A stretch of DNA of 64,000 nucleotides from Oegoconia quadripuncta. Its lineage: Eukaryota > Arthropoda > Insecta > Lepidoptera > Autostichidae. Numbering within the stretch: position 1 is the stretch's first letter; each line of letters starts with the position of its first letter. This document shows, piece after piece, positions 1 to 9,974 of the stretch. The notes below the pieces were generated by a model, which saw nothing but the letters and a program-made list of their open reading frames with translations, made no database searches and was not told where the DNA came from. The stretch is from assembly GCA_949316235.1 (NCBI GenBank), contig OX438747.1:8169918-8233917 (forward strand). Reading direction: 5' to 3'. The position numbers were made by a program, and so were the translations under genes.

Positions 1-74
1 GCGATATATCGATATGACGTCATGACAAATCCAATATGGCGGACGCTAGCAGTCATTTTGTTCTACTTGACAAT

Positions 75-480
75 AAATAGTTACAGCACATCATCGAAAT
101 GGGTTTCAAAAGATAGACCTTGTTCGGGAAGGAACATAAAATAATAGTTCTTGATAGATTTTACATTTTTTTTTATTTAACTACCTTCGGCCTCATCTTC
201 ACTTAGCATCAGGCGTGATGGAGATAACTCGTTGAGCATAAAAAAAACGAACAATTTTATTTATTATAAACGCTGCATGGGCAGCCATTACAAAAAGGAG
301 TGTGCGAGAGAGCGCATGTCGCTATAGAGTGAGCAAGCGGGCAAGTTTTTTTCGAACAGATCTCGACGAAAGAAATTGAAAAACAGGTATCAATGTATTT
401 ATAAATTAAATATCTAAATAAAAACTTAAAAACAACAACAAACAAACAAAAAAAAACTTCGAACTCCAATTTAATTATAA
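75..480. repeat. Dispersed repeat interrupted by a SINE-like fragment
   Basis: Parts of this stretch recur at 36440-36560: 'catc-gaaatgggt-tcaaa-gatag', then 'ctcgacgaaa-aaatt', then 'tatctaaataaaa'. Here the two halves are separated by about 230 bases that include a SINE 3'-end-like piece (about 184-248, ending in 'gagcataaaaaaaa'). At 36.4 kb the halves are contiguous. This suggests an old unclassified transposon copy with a later insertion. No coding potential was recognised. Confidence 0.45.
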
Positions 481-2040
481 TATTTAAAGAAATAGTGCTT
501 AATATAACAAATTTTTTTTTTTTTTGCCACTATAATTAAATTTACCCATAGTGTTTACATAAAAGTAAGTCTTGTAAGGGATTTAAATCTGAAGTTAAGT
601 TAAGTTATAATCTCGTTTTTGTAAAAAATTAAGTTGAAACTTGCTTTATATAGTTTACCATGTGGTAGCCTTGTCGTTTTTCCCTTTTGCCATGTTTCCT
701 GTAACAATTACTTTTCGCCAGATAAACTACTTGCTTGTTTGTCATACCATAGCATAATAAATGAGAGGTTTTATTCGCAATTTTACTAATATGAGTTTAA
801 TAAAAAAAAGGAAATACCTAAAAAAAAACAAAAGGGAAAACATGCAATTCAAAAAAAAAATTGTGGGTAGGCTGAGCGGCTTCGCTATACTTATACATAC
901 TATTTATGTTTGATTAGAATTTTAACTAAGGTTGATGAATTTTAAAATGATCTACCGCTCCAAAATATTGTAAATGTAGCTTGTTGATTGCGTTGGTGTA
1001 GGCAATGACTACACGGTAAACAGAATAAGCAGGAATATCCTGTCTCGCCGTCCTTTGCAAATTTAATGCTTAGGCAAATCACTGGGAGTAGGTTATATAT
1101 GTTATATATGTACATATTTACGAGAATAATTTTATATTTTTTCCTTTATATTTGAATGAAATATTTTAGGTAATATATTATACTGCGTGTAAGGGACAAC
1201 CCGACATTCCCTTTATGGGCATGTTATTTAATTCAAAATACATCTAAATCTGAAATCCACATTGAAATATCCTATTTACTTCGGTCGTAAATAAATCAAG
1301 TTGATAACAAGTTTAAATTTATTTGAATGTTTTTATGAAGTACAAACAAACATACCTACTATTAGAAATTATTGATTAACGATTCTTTTCATTTAGTTGC
1401 GATATGAAAAGAAACCTTACTTAGTGCTAAGATTCTGATCAACAGGAACTACCCTATAGGCTTATACATATATCACAAGTCAGTTAGTATGGAAATATTC
1501 TGTGTATTAAAGGTCCATCTTTCGATGGTTAAATACTTAAAATATCTATAAGACTAGGCCACTTTGTACTCGAAATCGTTACACCCCTATCCGTTCTGAA
1601 GAAAATAGTCTTGACAAACAGACAGACAAACACAGTAATCTTTTAAGGATTCCGTTTCTGCCTGTTGGGGTGCGGAACCCTAAAAAGCATTAGTAGTGCT
1701 AGTAACTATTATCTAATCTGTGGTAGTGGTGGCTGATTTGCTCTCACATTATATGCAGGCGCTTTCGCGTCCTGAGATGTACTAATAGCTCGCTGGTTAA
1801 TAATGCCTAACATACTTGCCTCGAAGACGAGACCCAAGTTATATTTCGCCGAAAAATTGTCAGGACTCGAACTACTGAGAGATCACGCTATAAAGAAATA
1901 AGTGATTGTGTTTCCTTTATCCCGAGAATTTTTTTTTTTGAGAATTTCAAATTATGATTAAAGCGGCCTCTTCTTTTATTATCGTGAATTCTGGAAATTA
2001 CCCCCATCATAGCTATTTGGGTATTATTTATAATTAGCTT
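481..2040. other. AT-rich non-coding stretch
   Basis: No gene recognised. Homopolymer A/T runs are common. At about 1590-1685 there is a dispersed fragment with 'gacagacaaacac' and 'ggtgcggaaccct', a type also seen at 31985-32095 and 40318-40385. It resembles the 3' end of an old transposon. Confidence 0.5.
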
Positions 2041-2297
2041 TCCGCCCGCGGCTTCGCCCGAGTGGAATAACTTTATTGCGGAAATTTGTTTATCCCGCAG
2101 GACCTATTTACCTACCTATACTATATATTTACCTTTATCGGGATAAAAATATCCTATGTCTTAATCCAGGATATATTCTACCTATATACCAAATTACATC
2201 CAAATCCGTTCATCCGTTTCGCCGTGATAGAGCAACAAACAACAAATAAACAAACAAACATCCAAACTTTTGCATTTATAATATTAGTTAGATTAGC
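2041..2297 (+). mobile_element. RTE-like LINE/SINE 3'-tail fragment
   Basis: The order 'tttatcccgc', 'gggataaaaatatcctatg', 'ccaaatccgttcatccg', 'ttcgccgtgatagagcaac' and 'tgcatttataatattag' is a layout I know from ubiquitous lepidopteran non-LTR 3' tails. Related copies lie at 3412-3598 (minus), 3600-3832 (plus) and 17085-17250 (minus). It is 5'-truncated with no ORF. The family assignment rests on recall of the pattern, not on a search. Confidence 0.6.
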
Positions 2298-2392
2298 TTT
2301 TAGGCTTCCGACTGCAGGTCGGAGCGATTTTTTTTATTTGTTCCGCACTTAAAAAGTAATCTTAATTTTCGGAAGAGGGCACCACTGGATGG

Positions 2393-2628
2393 AATAAAAT
2401 AAATAAATATTTCGGACACTTACACCAATCATCTAGTCCCAAACTAAGCAAAGCTTGTGCTATGGATACTAGATAACGGATAAACATACATAAATATTTA
2501 TATAAACATCCACGACTCGGGAATAAATGTTCGTATTCATCACACAAACATTTACCCCTCGCGGGATTTGAACCCGCAACCGTAGGTTTCGCTGACAGGG
2601 TCACTATCCACTACACCAACCGGTCGTC
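2393..2628 (-). mobile_element. tRNA-derived SINE (family 1)
   Basis: Read on the minus strand, it begins with a tRNA-like head carrying an A box (TTGGTGTAGTGGATAGTGA) and a B box (GGTTCAAATCC). A non-tRNA body follows, ending in a TTTATT-rich tail. A copy about 95% alike lies at 20447-20688, and diverged relatives at 33371-33550 and 34545-34780. The head is too altered and too clearly repeated to be a functional tRNA gene. Confidence 0.8.
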
Positions 2629-3411
2629 TTCAATAAAACCTCTATGCCTTATTCGTAATTATCATAATCTTTGTGTTTCTAAAAGAGGCTTGCCAATAAA
2701 GGATTCTTAGAGCATTCAGTAAGAAAACGTCGTGTAATTATTACCGTTGAACCGCAGGGTGCTCATACACATCCTGTTAGGTTGAACGCAAAACGAACGC
2801 GTGTCCTTTGTTCTTGATAAGTATCGAATGTGTGCAAATGGTTAACTACTTTCTTTTCATCGAGTTTTCGCATAATACGAAACTGAAATTAGTCCTTAAG
2901 GAAATAAGAGTAAAAGTGATTTTACAGTGGATTGTCATTGATATATTTTTTTAAAGTGGTGTGTTGCGGTTTTGTTCGCACGCGCTTCTCGTATTGACTA
3001 AGGTGCTTGTATAAGGAAGTCAACACCTGTCGTTCATTTCTTGATTTCAACTTAATGCTTCTTGTTCAACGAAAGATCATTTGGTTGTAATGCAATTAAT
3101 AAGTATAATATATACTATAATGTAATGACAAAGGAGTTTCTTTGTCTATCTGCTTTATTTTTTGCGCTGGGAGAGATAAATCGAATCCAGTAGCAAAAAC
3201 GAACATAGGAAATCTGTATGTATACGTGTGTTTTGAGATACCCAAATTATAATAACAAAAATTTATTTAGGGAACTCCGAGGATCTGAACATTAGAATAT
3301 CAGGTATGCAAAGCAACTGTTTAAAATTGAAATATCTTCGAAAAGGCTGACTTGCAATTGATCAGAGTTACTGTATTAAATAATTATAACAATAAAGCTT
3401 ATCTAAGCAAT
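2629..3411. other. Non-coding stretch, nothing recognised
   Basis: Unique-looking AT-rich sequence between a SINE and the paired RTE-like tails. No ORF, RNA gene or repeat recognised. Confidence 0.4.
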
Positions 3412-3598
3412 ATTATAAATGCGAAAGTATGGATGTTTGTTTGTTGCTTTATCACGGCGAAACGGATGAACGGAATTAGATGAAATTTGGTAATATAGGT
3501 AGAACATACCTTGGATTAAAGCATAGGATATTATTATCCGTATAACGTGTGTAGTTCCCGCGGGATAAATAAATTTCCGTGATATATTATTAGAAATC
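3412..3598 (-). mobile_element. RTE-like 3'-tail fragment, left arm of an inverted pair
   Basis: Reverse orientation copy of the tail family at 2041: 'aatattataaatgcgaaagt', 'atcacggcgaaacggatgaa', 'cccgcgggataaa'. It abuts the plus-strand copy at 3600-3832, so the two form an imperfect palindrome with arms near 190 bp. Confidence 0.65.
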
Positions 3599-3599
3599 T

Positions 3600-3832
3600 A
3601 GTAAAAAATATAAGCGACTTCGCCTGCGTGGATTAATTTTATCGCGGATATGTTTAATTTGTTTATCCCGCGGGAACTACTCACTTTATCGGGATAAAAA
3701 ATATCTTACGTTTTAATCCAAGGTATGTTCTACCTAAATACCAAACTTCATACAAATCCGTTCATCCGTTTCGCCGTGATTGAGCAACAAACATACAAAC
3801 ATCAAAACTTTCGCAATTGTGATAAATGGTAA
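3600..3832 (+). mobile_element. RTE-like 3'-tail fragment, right arm of an inverted pair
   Basis: Plus-strand copy of the same family ('tttatcccgcgggaactac', 'tcgggataaaaaatatc', 'tcatccgtttcgccgtgat'). It lies head to head with 3412-3598. Either two insertions met, or one was duplicated in inversion. Confidence 0.65.
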
Positions 3833-3967
3833 AACCGACACAGTCTATGTATTACAGTAGTAGTACTGGTAGTACTACTACTACCTATGTGCATAAGGAA
3901 GGAACTGATCCTCAAGATACAGGTTTGACCTATTGAGGATCAGAGGCCAAGCATTAGAATTTTTAAG

Positions 3968-3985
3968 TACTTTAGTAATTAGACT
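3968..3985 (+). repeat. Target-site duplication, 3' side of the RTE element
   Basis: TACTTTAGTAATTAGACT, repeated without mismatch at 7257-7274. The pair brackets the complete retrotransposon and fixes its ends. Confidence 0.9.
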
Positions 3986-6900
3986 CATCATTTTCCTGCC
4001 CTTATCCCACTCTAAGTGGGGTCGGCACAACATGTCATCCTCTTCCACTCTCCTCTATCAGCCGTCATCTCCGTACTCACCCCTTTCACATACATATCAT
4101 TCCTCACGCAATCTACCCACACCTTCTTTGGTCTTCCTCTACCTCTGTATCCCTCCACATTCATACTTAACACTCGTCTTGTTACGTGCCCTTCATCCCT
4201 CCTCATAATGTGCCCAAACCATGCTAACCTATTACTCCTCAGCTTTTCTGTTATTGGCGCCACTTTTAGACTTCCTCTGATATACTCATTCCTGATCTTA
4301 TCCATTCTAGTCACACCACACATCCATCTTAGCATTCTCATCTCTGCCACATGCATTCTACTTTCATCAGTTTCTTTCATTGCCCAACATTCAGATCCAT
4401 ACATGGTGACAGGTCTTATGATGGTTTTATAAATTTTGCCCTTGAGTTTCAGGGGCATTCGTGGGTCACATGTAGTCCCAGAAACCTGTCGCCATTTCAT
4501 CCATCCTGCATTTATTCTGTTCCTCACATCCTGGTCAATATTGCCGTCGTTCTGAAGTAATGAACCTAGGTACCGAAAATTTGAGCAGATTGGTAGCAAC
4601 TCCCCGCTTAAGGCAATATTGGAAAAACTGGATGGACCACCAAAGTCGCAGAACAGATGTTCGGTTTTCGTTCTGCTGATCTTCAGTCCGACACTCTCCA
4701 GTCTTTCCCGCCATTTTTCCAACCTGCTCTGGACCTCAGTCGCATTTTCTCCGACAAGGACAACATCGTCGGCGAACAACATACACCAGGGTGCCTCCTC
4801 CTGTATATTTGATGTCAGTGCATCCATAATCAGGAGGAACAGATAGGGGCTTAAAGCCGATCCCTGGTGTAAGCCCACCGCCACGTCGAACCTGTCGGTA
4901 ATGCCGGCTTCCGACCGGACTTGTGTGCCGGCTCGGCTGTACATGGAACGTACGAGCCGCATGTACTTCCCAGGCACTCTTTTCTCTTTCAAAGCCCACC
5001 ACAGAACCTTTCTAGGGACCCGGTCGTACGCCTTCTCCAGGTCAATGAACACCATGTACAGGTTTTTATGCGCACGTTTGTACTTCTCGCACAATTGGCG
5101 TAGTGCGAATGTGGCGTCCGTTGTTCCTCGACCGGGCATAAACCCGAACTGGTTCTGGGTTACCTCACTCTCCTCTCTCAATCGTCTGGCAATCACTTTC
5201 TCCCAAATCTTCATGCTATGTGACATGAGCTTTATTCCTCTATAGTTGTTACAGTTTTGTACATCACCCTTGTTCTTAAAAATGGGCACCAGAAAACTGT
5301 TGCACCATTCCTCAGGGATCACCTCCTGTTGTAACAACTTATTGAAGAATAAAGTCAGCCACATCCATCCATCTGCTTTTAACAACTTCCATACTTCCAC
5401 TGGTATACCATCAGGTCCCACAGCTTTTCCAGTCTTCATACTTTGCACGGCCTTCTTCACTTCATCCACAGTCACCTCTTGCACCACACCTACATTTGTT
5501 GGACAATCTTCTACCTCTCCACTCCAATCATTCTCTTCGTTCATAAGTCTCTCAAAATACCCTTTCCAACGTTTCCTTATATCCTCCTCATTTGTCAGAA
5601 CTTTTCCTTCTTCATCTTTTATGCATTTTACATGTACAATATCCCTTGCTTTCTTCTCCCTTGCTTTCTTCTCCCTTGCCTTCGCTAATCGGTACAGATC
5701 TTTTTGTCCCTGTGGGCTCTCTAGTCTTTGATACAATTTATTTTGTACTTTAGCCCTGGCAATAGCGACCGCCTTTTTGGAATTCCTCTTACTTTCTGTA
5801 TACCTTATTTTCTTTTCCTCTTTTAAAACTGTATCTCTTTCATCAACTTTCTGCCACTCACGAAAAGCCTTCTTCTTTTCTTTCAAAACATTTTGTACTT
5901 CTTCATTCCACCACCAGGTTTCCTTATCTATCTTTCCTTTTCCTTTCGTTTCCCCAAAGACATCTCTCGCCGTACATCGCATACATGTTGCCATTTCATT
6001 CCAACATTTATTCACTGACTTCCCTTCCATATCATTCATTTCCAACATTTTATCCACGACTCTCGTTCTAAATTCTCCTGCATACTCATCCTTCTCCAGC
6101 ATATACCATTTTATTTTAGGTGGGGGCTTTGGCTTGTTACTTGAGACCTGGACCTTGATCTTTACCTCCAACACAAGTAGTCGGTGTTGGGTAACCAAGG
6201 CTTCACCGGGTACCACTTTACAATCTTTAACTATTCTAAGAGTATTCCTTCTAAGGAGGAAATAGTCTATTTGGGTGGTATTATTGCCGCTACTGTAGGT
6301 TATTAGGTGTTGGTCTCTTTTTTTAAAAAATGTATTGACTATGGCAAGATCGAAAGCCGTTGCCATTTGTAACAGATTCTCTCCATCTTTATTCCTGTTT
6401 CCAAAACCCCACCCCCCATGTACTCTTTCATACCCTCCATTTATCCTGCCCACGTGACCATTAAAATCCCCTCCGATGTAAACATCCTCATCCTGTGGAA
6501 TTTCCATCATCACTGCATCAAACTCCTCCCAAAACTTCTCTTTCACTACATCGTTACATCCAGTCTGCGGTGCATATACACTTATTACGTTCATTACTTT
6601 GTTCCCTAATAATAACTTCACTGATATCAGTCTATCATTTACTCTCTTAACATCTGTCACACATTCTTTCATTTCATTATCTAAAGCAACTCCCACTCCA
6701 TTCCTCTTGCCATCACTACCACAATAGAAAAACTTGTATCCCACACCAATGTCTCTTGCTTTCGTTCCCTTCCACTTCGTTTCTTGCAAACACGCCACAT
6801 TTATCCGTCTCCTTTCTAAAAGATCCGCTAACTCTCTTCCTCTTCCGGTCATCGTTCCAACATTCCAACTTACAAACCTCAGTCGTACATCCTGGACTCG

Positions 6901-7256
6901 CTTCTTACGTTGCATCCGTCCCTGATGCAACAACCCTTGTCCATTTTTCGCATCCGCCGGGTGCTGCGGTTGCGCGTCGCCTCTGGGGTACGCCCTAGCC
7001 CTATCGCACACAATTCTTGTATCCATGTCATGTTGTAGAGGTTTTGGCAGTGTTTTATAGCCGGCCGCCTGCCTGACGCCAACCCTCTTTGGGAATGCTG
7101 TTGCTGGTGACATCCCTCACCATGCGGGTGCCCCTAGGTGCTTGGTGGTATGCACCGGGCCTGTCTTTCCCTTTGCCGGTTTCTACGACACCCCGGATTG
7201 CGATGGGGCTGGCACATTCTACGTTTTTCTTTCACTCCCAGGCCAGCATGGAAGAA
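3986..7256 (-). mobile_element. Full-length RTE-clade non-LTR retrotransposon
   Basis: A 3271-bp insertion bounded by a perfect 18-bp target-site duplication. On the minus strand it has a 5' UTR of about 143 bases (7114-7256), a single 1033-codon ORF and a very short 3' end finishing in ATGATG-type trinucleotides, which is typical of RTE elements. The 3' UTR is almost absent: the ORF ends 26 bases before the target duplication. The unbroken frame plus the perfect duplication mean a recent and possibly still competent insertion. The exact 5' end is inferred from the duplication alone, so slight 5' truncation cannot be excluded. Confidence 0.9.
4012..7113 (-). CDS. RTE-type endonuclease / reverse transcriptase polyprotein
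   Basis: This 1033-residue protein would nick genomic DNA and copy its own RNA into it (target-primed reverse transcription). An APE-type endonuclease covers about residues 78-320: WNV near 83, QETKW with the catalytic Glu near 111, GGDFNGH with Asp/Asn near 216-218, QIDYF near 281, and a QHR in place of the usual SDH near 309. A basic, coiled-coil-like linker follows, with an AREKK duplication near 479-490. The reverse transcriptase spans about 550-850: GPDGIP near 567, NQFGFMPGRGT near 654, FIDLEKAYD with Asp 691, GLHQGSALSP near 748, and the catalytic FADD near 780. The C-terminal region has an RGRP(K)KVW motif. The start is the first ATG in the frame (MSPATAFPKR), downstream of a GC-richer leader. 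No frameshift or stop is seen. Insect copies are often misannotated as craniofacial development protein 2-like. Confidence 0.93.
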   Translation of the reverse strand: MSPATAFPKRVGVRQAAGYKTLPKPLQHDMDTRIVCDRARAYPRGDAQPQHPADAKNGQGLLHQGRMQRKKRVQDVRLRFVSWNVGTMTGRGRELADLLERRRINVACLQETKWKGTKARDIGVGYKFFYCGSDGKRNGVGVALDNEMKECVTDVKRVNDRLISVKLLLGNKVMNVISVYAPQTGCNDVVKEKFWEEFDAVMMEIPQDEDVYIGGDFNGHVGRINGGYERVHGGWGFGNRNKDGENLLQMATAFDLAIVNTFFKKRDQHLITYSSGNNTTQIDYFLLRRNTLRIVKDCKVVPGEALVTQHRLLVLEVKIKVQVSSNKPKPPPKIKWYMLEKDEYAGEFRTRVVDKMLEMNDMEGKSVNKCWNEMATCMRCTARDVFGETKGKGKIDKETWWWNEEVQNVLKEKKKAFREWQKVDERDTVLKEEKKIRYTESKRNSKKAVAIARAKVQNKLYQRLESPQGQKDLYRLAKAREKKAREKKARDIVHVKCIKDEEGKVLTNEEDIRKRWKGYFERLMNEENDWSGEVEDCPTNVGVVQEVTVDEVKKAVQSMKTGKAVGPDGIPVEVWKLLKADGWMWLTLFFNKLLQQEVIPEEWCNSFLVPIFKNKGDVQNCNNYRGIKLMSHSMKIWEKVIARRLREESEVTQNQFGFMPGRGTTDATFALRQLCEKYKRAHKNLYMVFIDLEKAYDRVPRKVLWWALKEKRVPGKYMRLVRSMYSRAGTQVRSEAGITDRFDVAVGLHQGSALSPYLFLLIMDALTSNIQEEAPWCMLFADDVVLVGENATEVQSRLEKWRERLESVGLKISRTKTEHLFCDFGGPSSFSNIALSGELLPICSNFRYLGSLLQNDGNIDQDVRNRINAGWMKWRQVSGTTCDPRMPLKLKGKIYKTIIRPVTMYGSECWAMKETDESRMHVAEMRMLRWMCGVTRMDKIRNEYIRGSLKVAPITEKLRSNRLAWFGHIMRRDEGHVTRRVLSMNVEGYRGRGRPKKVWVDCVRNDMYVKGVSTEMTADRGEWKRMTCCADPT

Positions 7257-7274
7257 TACTTTAGTAATTAGACT
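7257..7274 (+). repeat. Target-site duplication, 5' side of the RTE element
   Basis: TACTTTAGTAATTAGACT, identical to 3968-3985. Confidence 0.9.
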
Positions 7275-8249
7275 GTTACTTGTATTTATTTTTTGAAAAT
7301 ACGTAAATAAATAAATAAAAAAATATGTTAGTTAGATTAGTTGATTGTCACTACACAATGTCATCACTTCTTAACCATCTATTCTTTAAACTGTATTGTT
7401 AATAATAATGAGATTTTTTGAATTCGCGAGTCGGTACTCAAGAAATTCATCAGCTCTTAGGTCCTACACCTTTCCATATAGTTTACGTCGGAGTATATCA
7501 GTGAGATTAGATAGTGGGTCGTGTACGTTACCTCGACACGGCTCTCCGCCCACAACATTTTACAATCCCACTTCACACTATACCGCAAATATTTTGAAAA
7601 TTTCAACAATGAATGAGGAAGGAATGATTAATCATCTAGATAGACTACTAACTGTTTGAAAGGCTAAATATCTTCGTGCAAAGATAGTACGAAAGGAGTT
7701 CTGCAATGTCTTGTTAGAGTTCCTACCAGGTGCTAAGACTCGTAGCTTTAAGGTTTCCAGAGCAAAGTCCTACGAGTACTCATGAAACGATGCCACCTAT
7801 GCCTTTATGAGAAAAACCATTGATTTGTTTAGGGCCATCATCTGAACCAAAATAGAGAGAAGAGATGTGTATAGTGAGTGATAGAGTGAGTGAGATGAGT
7901 GAAATGGATTCTTTCAGAGATGTGAGCAGTACAGCTGCAAGTGGTATCGATTATGGCCGATTGCGCATAATCCGTCTTTGAGCCCAAATGTTAGCTCGGA
8001 TAGCACGCACACCCTGCCCGCTCCACGCTTGTCTCCCTTCTACTTCTCCATTTCCGCTTTGTATATGATGGTCCTTAAGAATGTGGTCTTCAACGCCTAA
8101 ATGGATTTAGTACAATATTTCTTGAAACTACAAACTGCAGAACCACTTTTCAAAGGTTTCACTCATTTCAGGCACTAAATAAACAAAAGTAATAAAATAC
8201 GTAATTCCCAGAATTGAATAGAACATGATAATTATCAATTTAATGAAGC
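7275..8249. other. Non-coding stretch, nothing recognised
   Basis: No gene or clear repeat. It includes a degenerate 'gagtgag' run near 7876-7900. Short ORFs here show no recognisable domain. Confidence 0.4.
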
Positions 8250-8345
8250 ACTCGTGGCGTAGTTTCTCGATTAGAGAAGTTAAGCAACGTCCTTGGATGG
8301 GTGAATACTAGTGCCATTGCCATAAGAGTAAGCCCGTACCCTGGA
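8250..8345 (+). pseudogene. 5S rRNA-like relic
   Basis: The core at 8266-8304 reads CTCGATTAGAGAAGTTAAGC then AACGT and, directly after, CTTGGATGGGTGA. Both blocks are the conserved internal part of eukaryotic 5S rRNA (the AGAGAAGTTAAGCAAC region, box A and beyond, and the CTTGGATGGGTGA region, box C). In a normal 5S gene about 14-16 bases separate them, and here these are missing. Flanking bases match 5S only loosely. It may be a decayed 5S pseudogene or the head of a 5S-derived SINE. It is not a functional rRNA gene. Confidence 0.55.
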
Positions 8346-8472
8346 GGTGCCCTGTCGTCGATACGGTTGTTTTAAATTGAAGGCAGTGGGACCTTACTTT
8401 TACCGACTCCCTGGAACTGTCTCGCATTCAGAACACTTCCTGTACAGCTGGAAGCATTCAAAACGAATTTGC

Positions 8473-8520
8473 GACATTAGTCGTACAAACTTAGTACGAC
8501 TAATTTGTACGACTAATGTC
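8473..8520. repeat. Perfect 17-bp hairpin
   Basis: The left arm GACATTAGTCGTACAAA (8473-8489) is exactly reverse-complemented at 8504-8520. The 14-base loop itself repeats GTACGACTAA, so the motif TTAGTCGTAC occurs three times in alternating orientation. There are no terminator-type features; it is likely a small foldback or palindromic duplication. Confidence 0.7.
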
Positions 8521-8852
8521 TCAAAATTTTGGTTGTTGGTAGCCAAATCTTTATTTAGCAATAGCAACTAAGCTTAATACATCGATTCCGGCGATCGCAT
8601 CTGCTCTAGTCTTCTAAATAGTTCAGTTCATAAGTAATCAACATTCGATATTCAATTCGGTACCGGAAAGGTTCAAATTAAGAATTAGTATTCCGTGAAC
8701 AAAAAATGCTTTCTGAATTTGAAACTTTCCGATATTAAATCGAGGGTATTACCTATTTCGCGTCCCTAGCCGCATAGTGGCGATCTTGGAGGGTGTACCT
8801 ACATAGTATTGTAATTACTTTCTTATTGTTATACATTTTAATAATTACGAAA
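8521..8852. other. Non-coding stretch, nothing recognised
   Basis: No ORF or repeat recognised. Confidence 0.35.
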
Positions 8853-9170
8853 ATTCATCATCATCACCAGCCCGTAAGTATTCCACTGCGGGGATATAGA
8901 CCTTCCCATGTATAATGAGGGAGTATGGGCCACAGTCCCCCACGCTGGGCAATGCGGGTTGGGGACTTCACATGCCCTTGAATTTTTATTTCTCAGGCAT
9001 GCAGGGTTCCTCGCGATGTTATCCTTCACCGTTTAAGAGCAATCGGATAAATGCATATAAGTAATTAAATTAAATTTAAAAACTCATTGGTACATGGCCT
9101 GCGTGGGAATCTAACCCGGACCTCCCAAATTGGGAGACCGCGTCTTAACCGCTGTGCCACCGACGCTCTT
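8853..9170 (-). mobile_element. tRNA-derived SINE (family 3)
   Basis: On the minus strand a tRNA-like head (about 9170-9095, 'gctgtgccaccgac' read in reverse, B-box-like GGTTAGATTCC) leads into a body ending with the reverse of 'catcatcaccagcccgtaag' and 'ggagtatgggccacagtcc'. Shorter copies of the same body lie at 47440-47625 and 56847-56957. The 47.4-kb copy lacks the middle part present here. Confidence 0.7.
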
Positions 9171-9970
9171 ACGCTACGAAAATGCATAATAAATTAATTA
9201 TTATATTAGCGGAGGTACTCCTCAGGACGAGATAATAGCAGAATAGATATTTAATAAGATTTTAACGCTTTTTGGATACTTGACGATACACCTGCCACTG
9301 TAGATTACAGGTCCTCATTGGTAGAGATGTCATTAAAGTTCGCTTTGAAATGAGTTTAGCCGCTTGATGCACGTACGCAGCTTTTGTTCCAGACTGCCCG
9401 GCGTGGTATTAATTACTGACGGTCGAATGCGTTAATGTAATCAAAGCTCGATACATCATACTCGCGCTATCTCCGCCTCGGTTTGATTAATAATTCTAAT
9501 GAGCGGCGGTGCCAAACGAGTTAATTATCCATTCGTTTTTTACCGGCCGGTGCCACCGCGACCGGTAAACGGGCGCATCAATCACCGCTTTGTGTCCGCC
9601 GCCGAATTTCTTAATGATTGTAATGACGGGTGAGCTGCGTCGACTACCTTTGTACCTATCTATAGCCACTGTGCTGGCCAGTCGAATAGACACCCATTCG
9701 TTAAAATAGGTTAGAACATTCCACAATTGCGCTGAAATACTTAAAATTCTTTATCTGGGAGGTTACACAGATGTCATGGACGGTAGCTATTGATTTACAT
9801 CAGAGCGTCTAGATAATAACGTTTCTGTAATGACAAACGGCTAGTTTCATTTCTCGCGGTTGATTGGCTGTCGATATAAACCACGAACAGTTGACAGCCA
9901 GTTGAGGGTTGATGTTGCTCGTGTCCGTAGGCTGTACCCTCGGCACCCTATATGTGACCCGCGGGTGGTG
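9171..9970. promoter_or_regulatory. Non-coding stretch; possible conserved regulatory block near 9420-9640
   Basis: No gene recognised. The 9420-9640 part stands out from its surroundings. It is GC-richer and non-repetitive, with several TAAT cores (attaataattctaatgag, gttaattatcc, cttaatgattg) around two short CCGG-rich inverted words (ccggccggtgccaccg, cgaccggtaaacggg). Such mixes are common in insect developmental enhancers. This is inference from texture only. Confidence 0.2.
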
Positions 9971-9974
9971 GTAA

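Noticed and set aside
2560..2628. tRNA gene candidates at the SINE heads (also 9095-9170, 19262-19330, 20630-20688, 24805-24880, 34545-34625)
   Set aside because: A and B boxes are present, but each continues into a shared SINE body with a tail. The cloverleaf stems are degraded and copies recur.
4016..7271. Many plus-strand ORFs of 60-160 codons across the RTE element
   Set aside because: They are antisense shadows of the minus-strand endonuclease/reverse-transcriptase frame.
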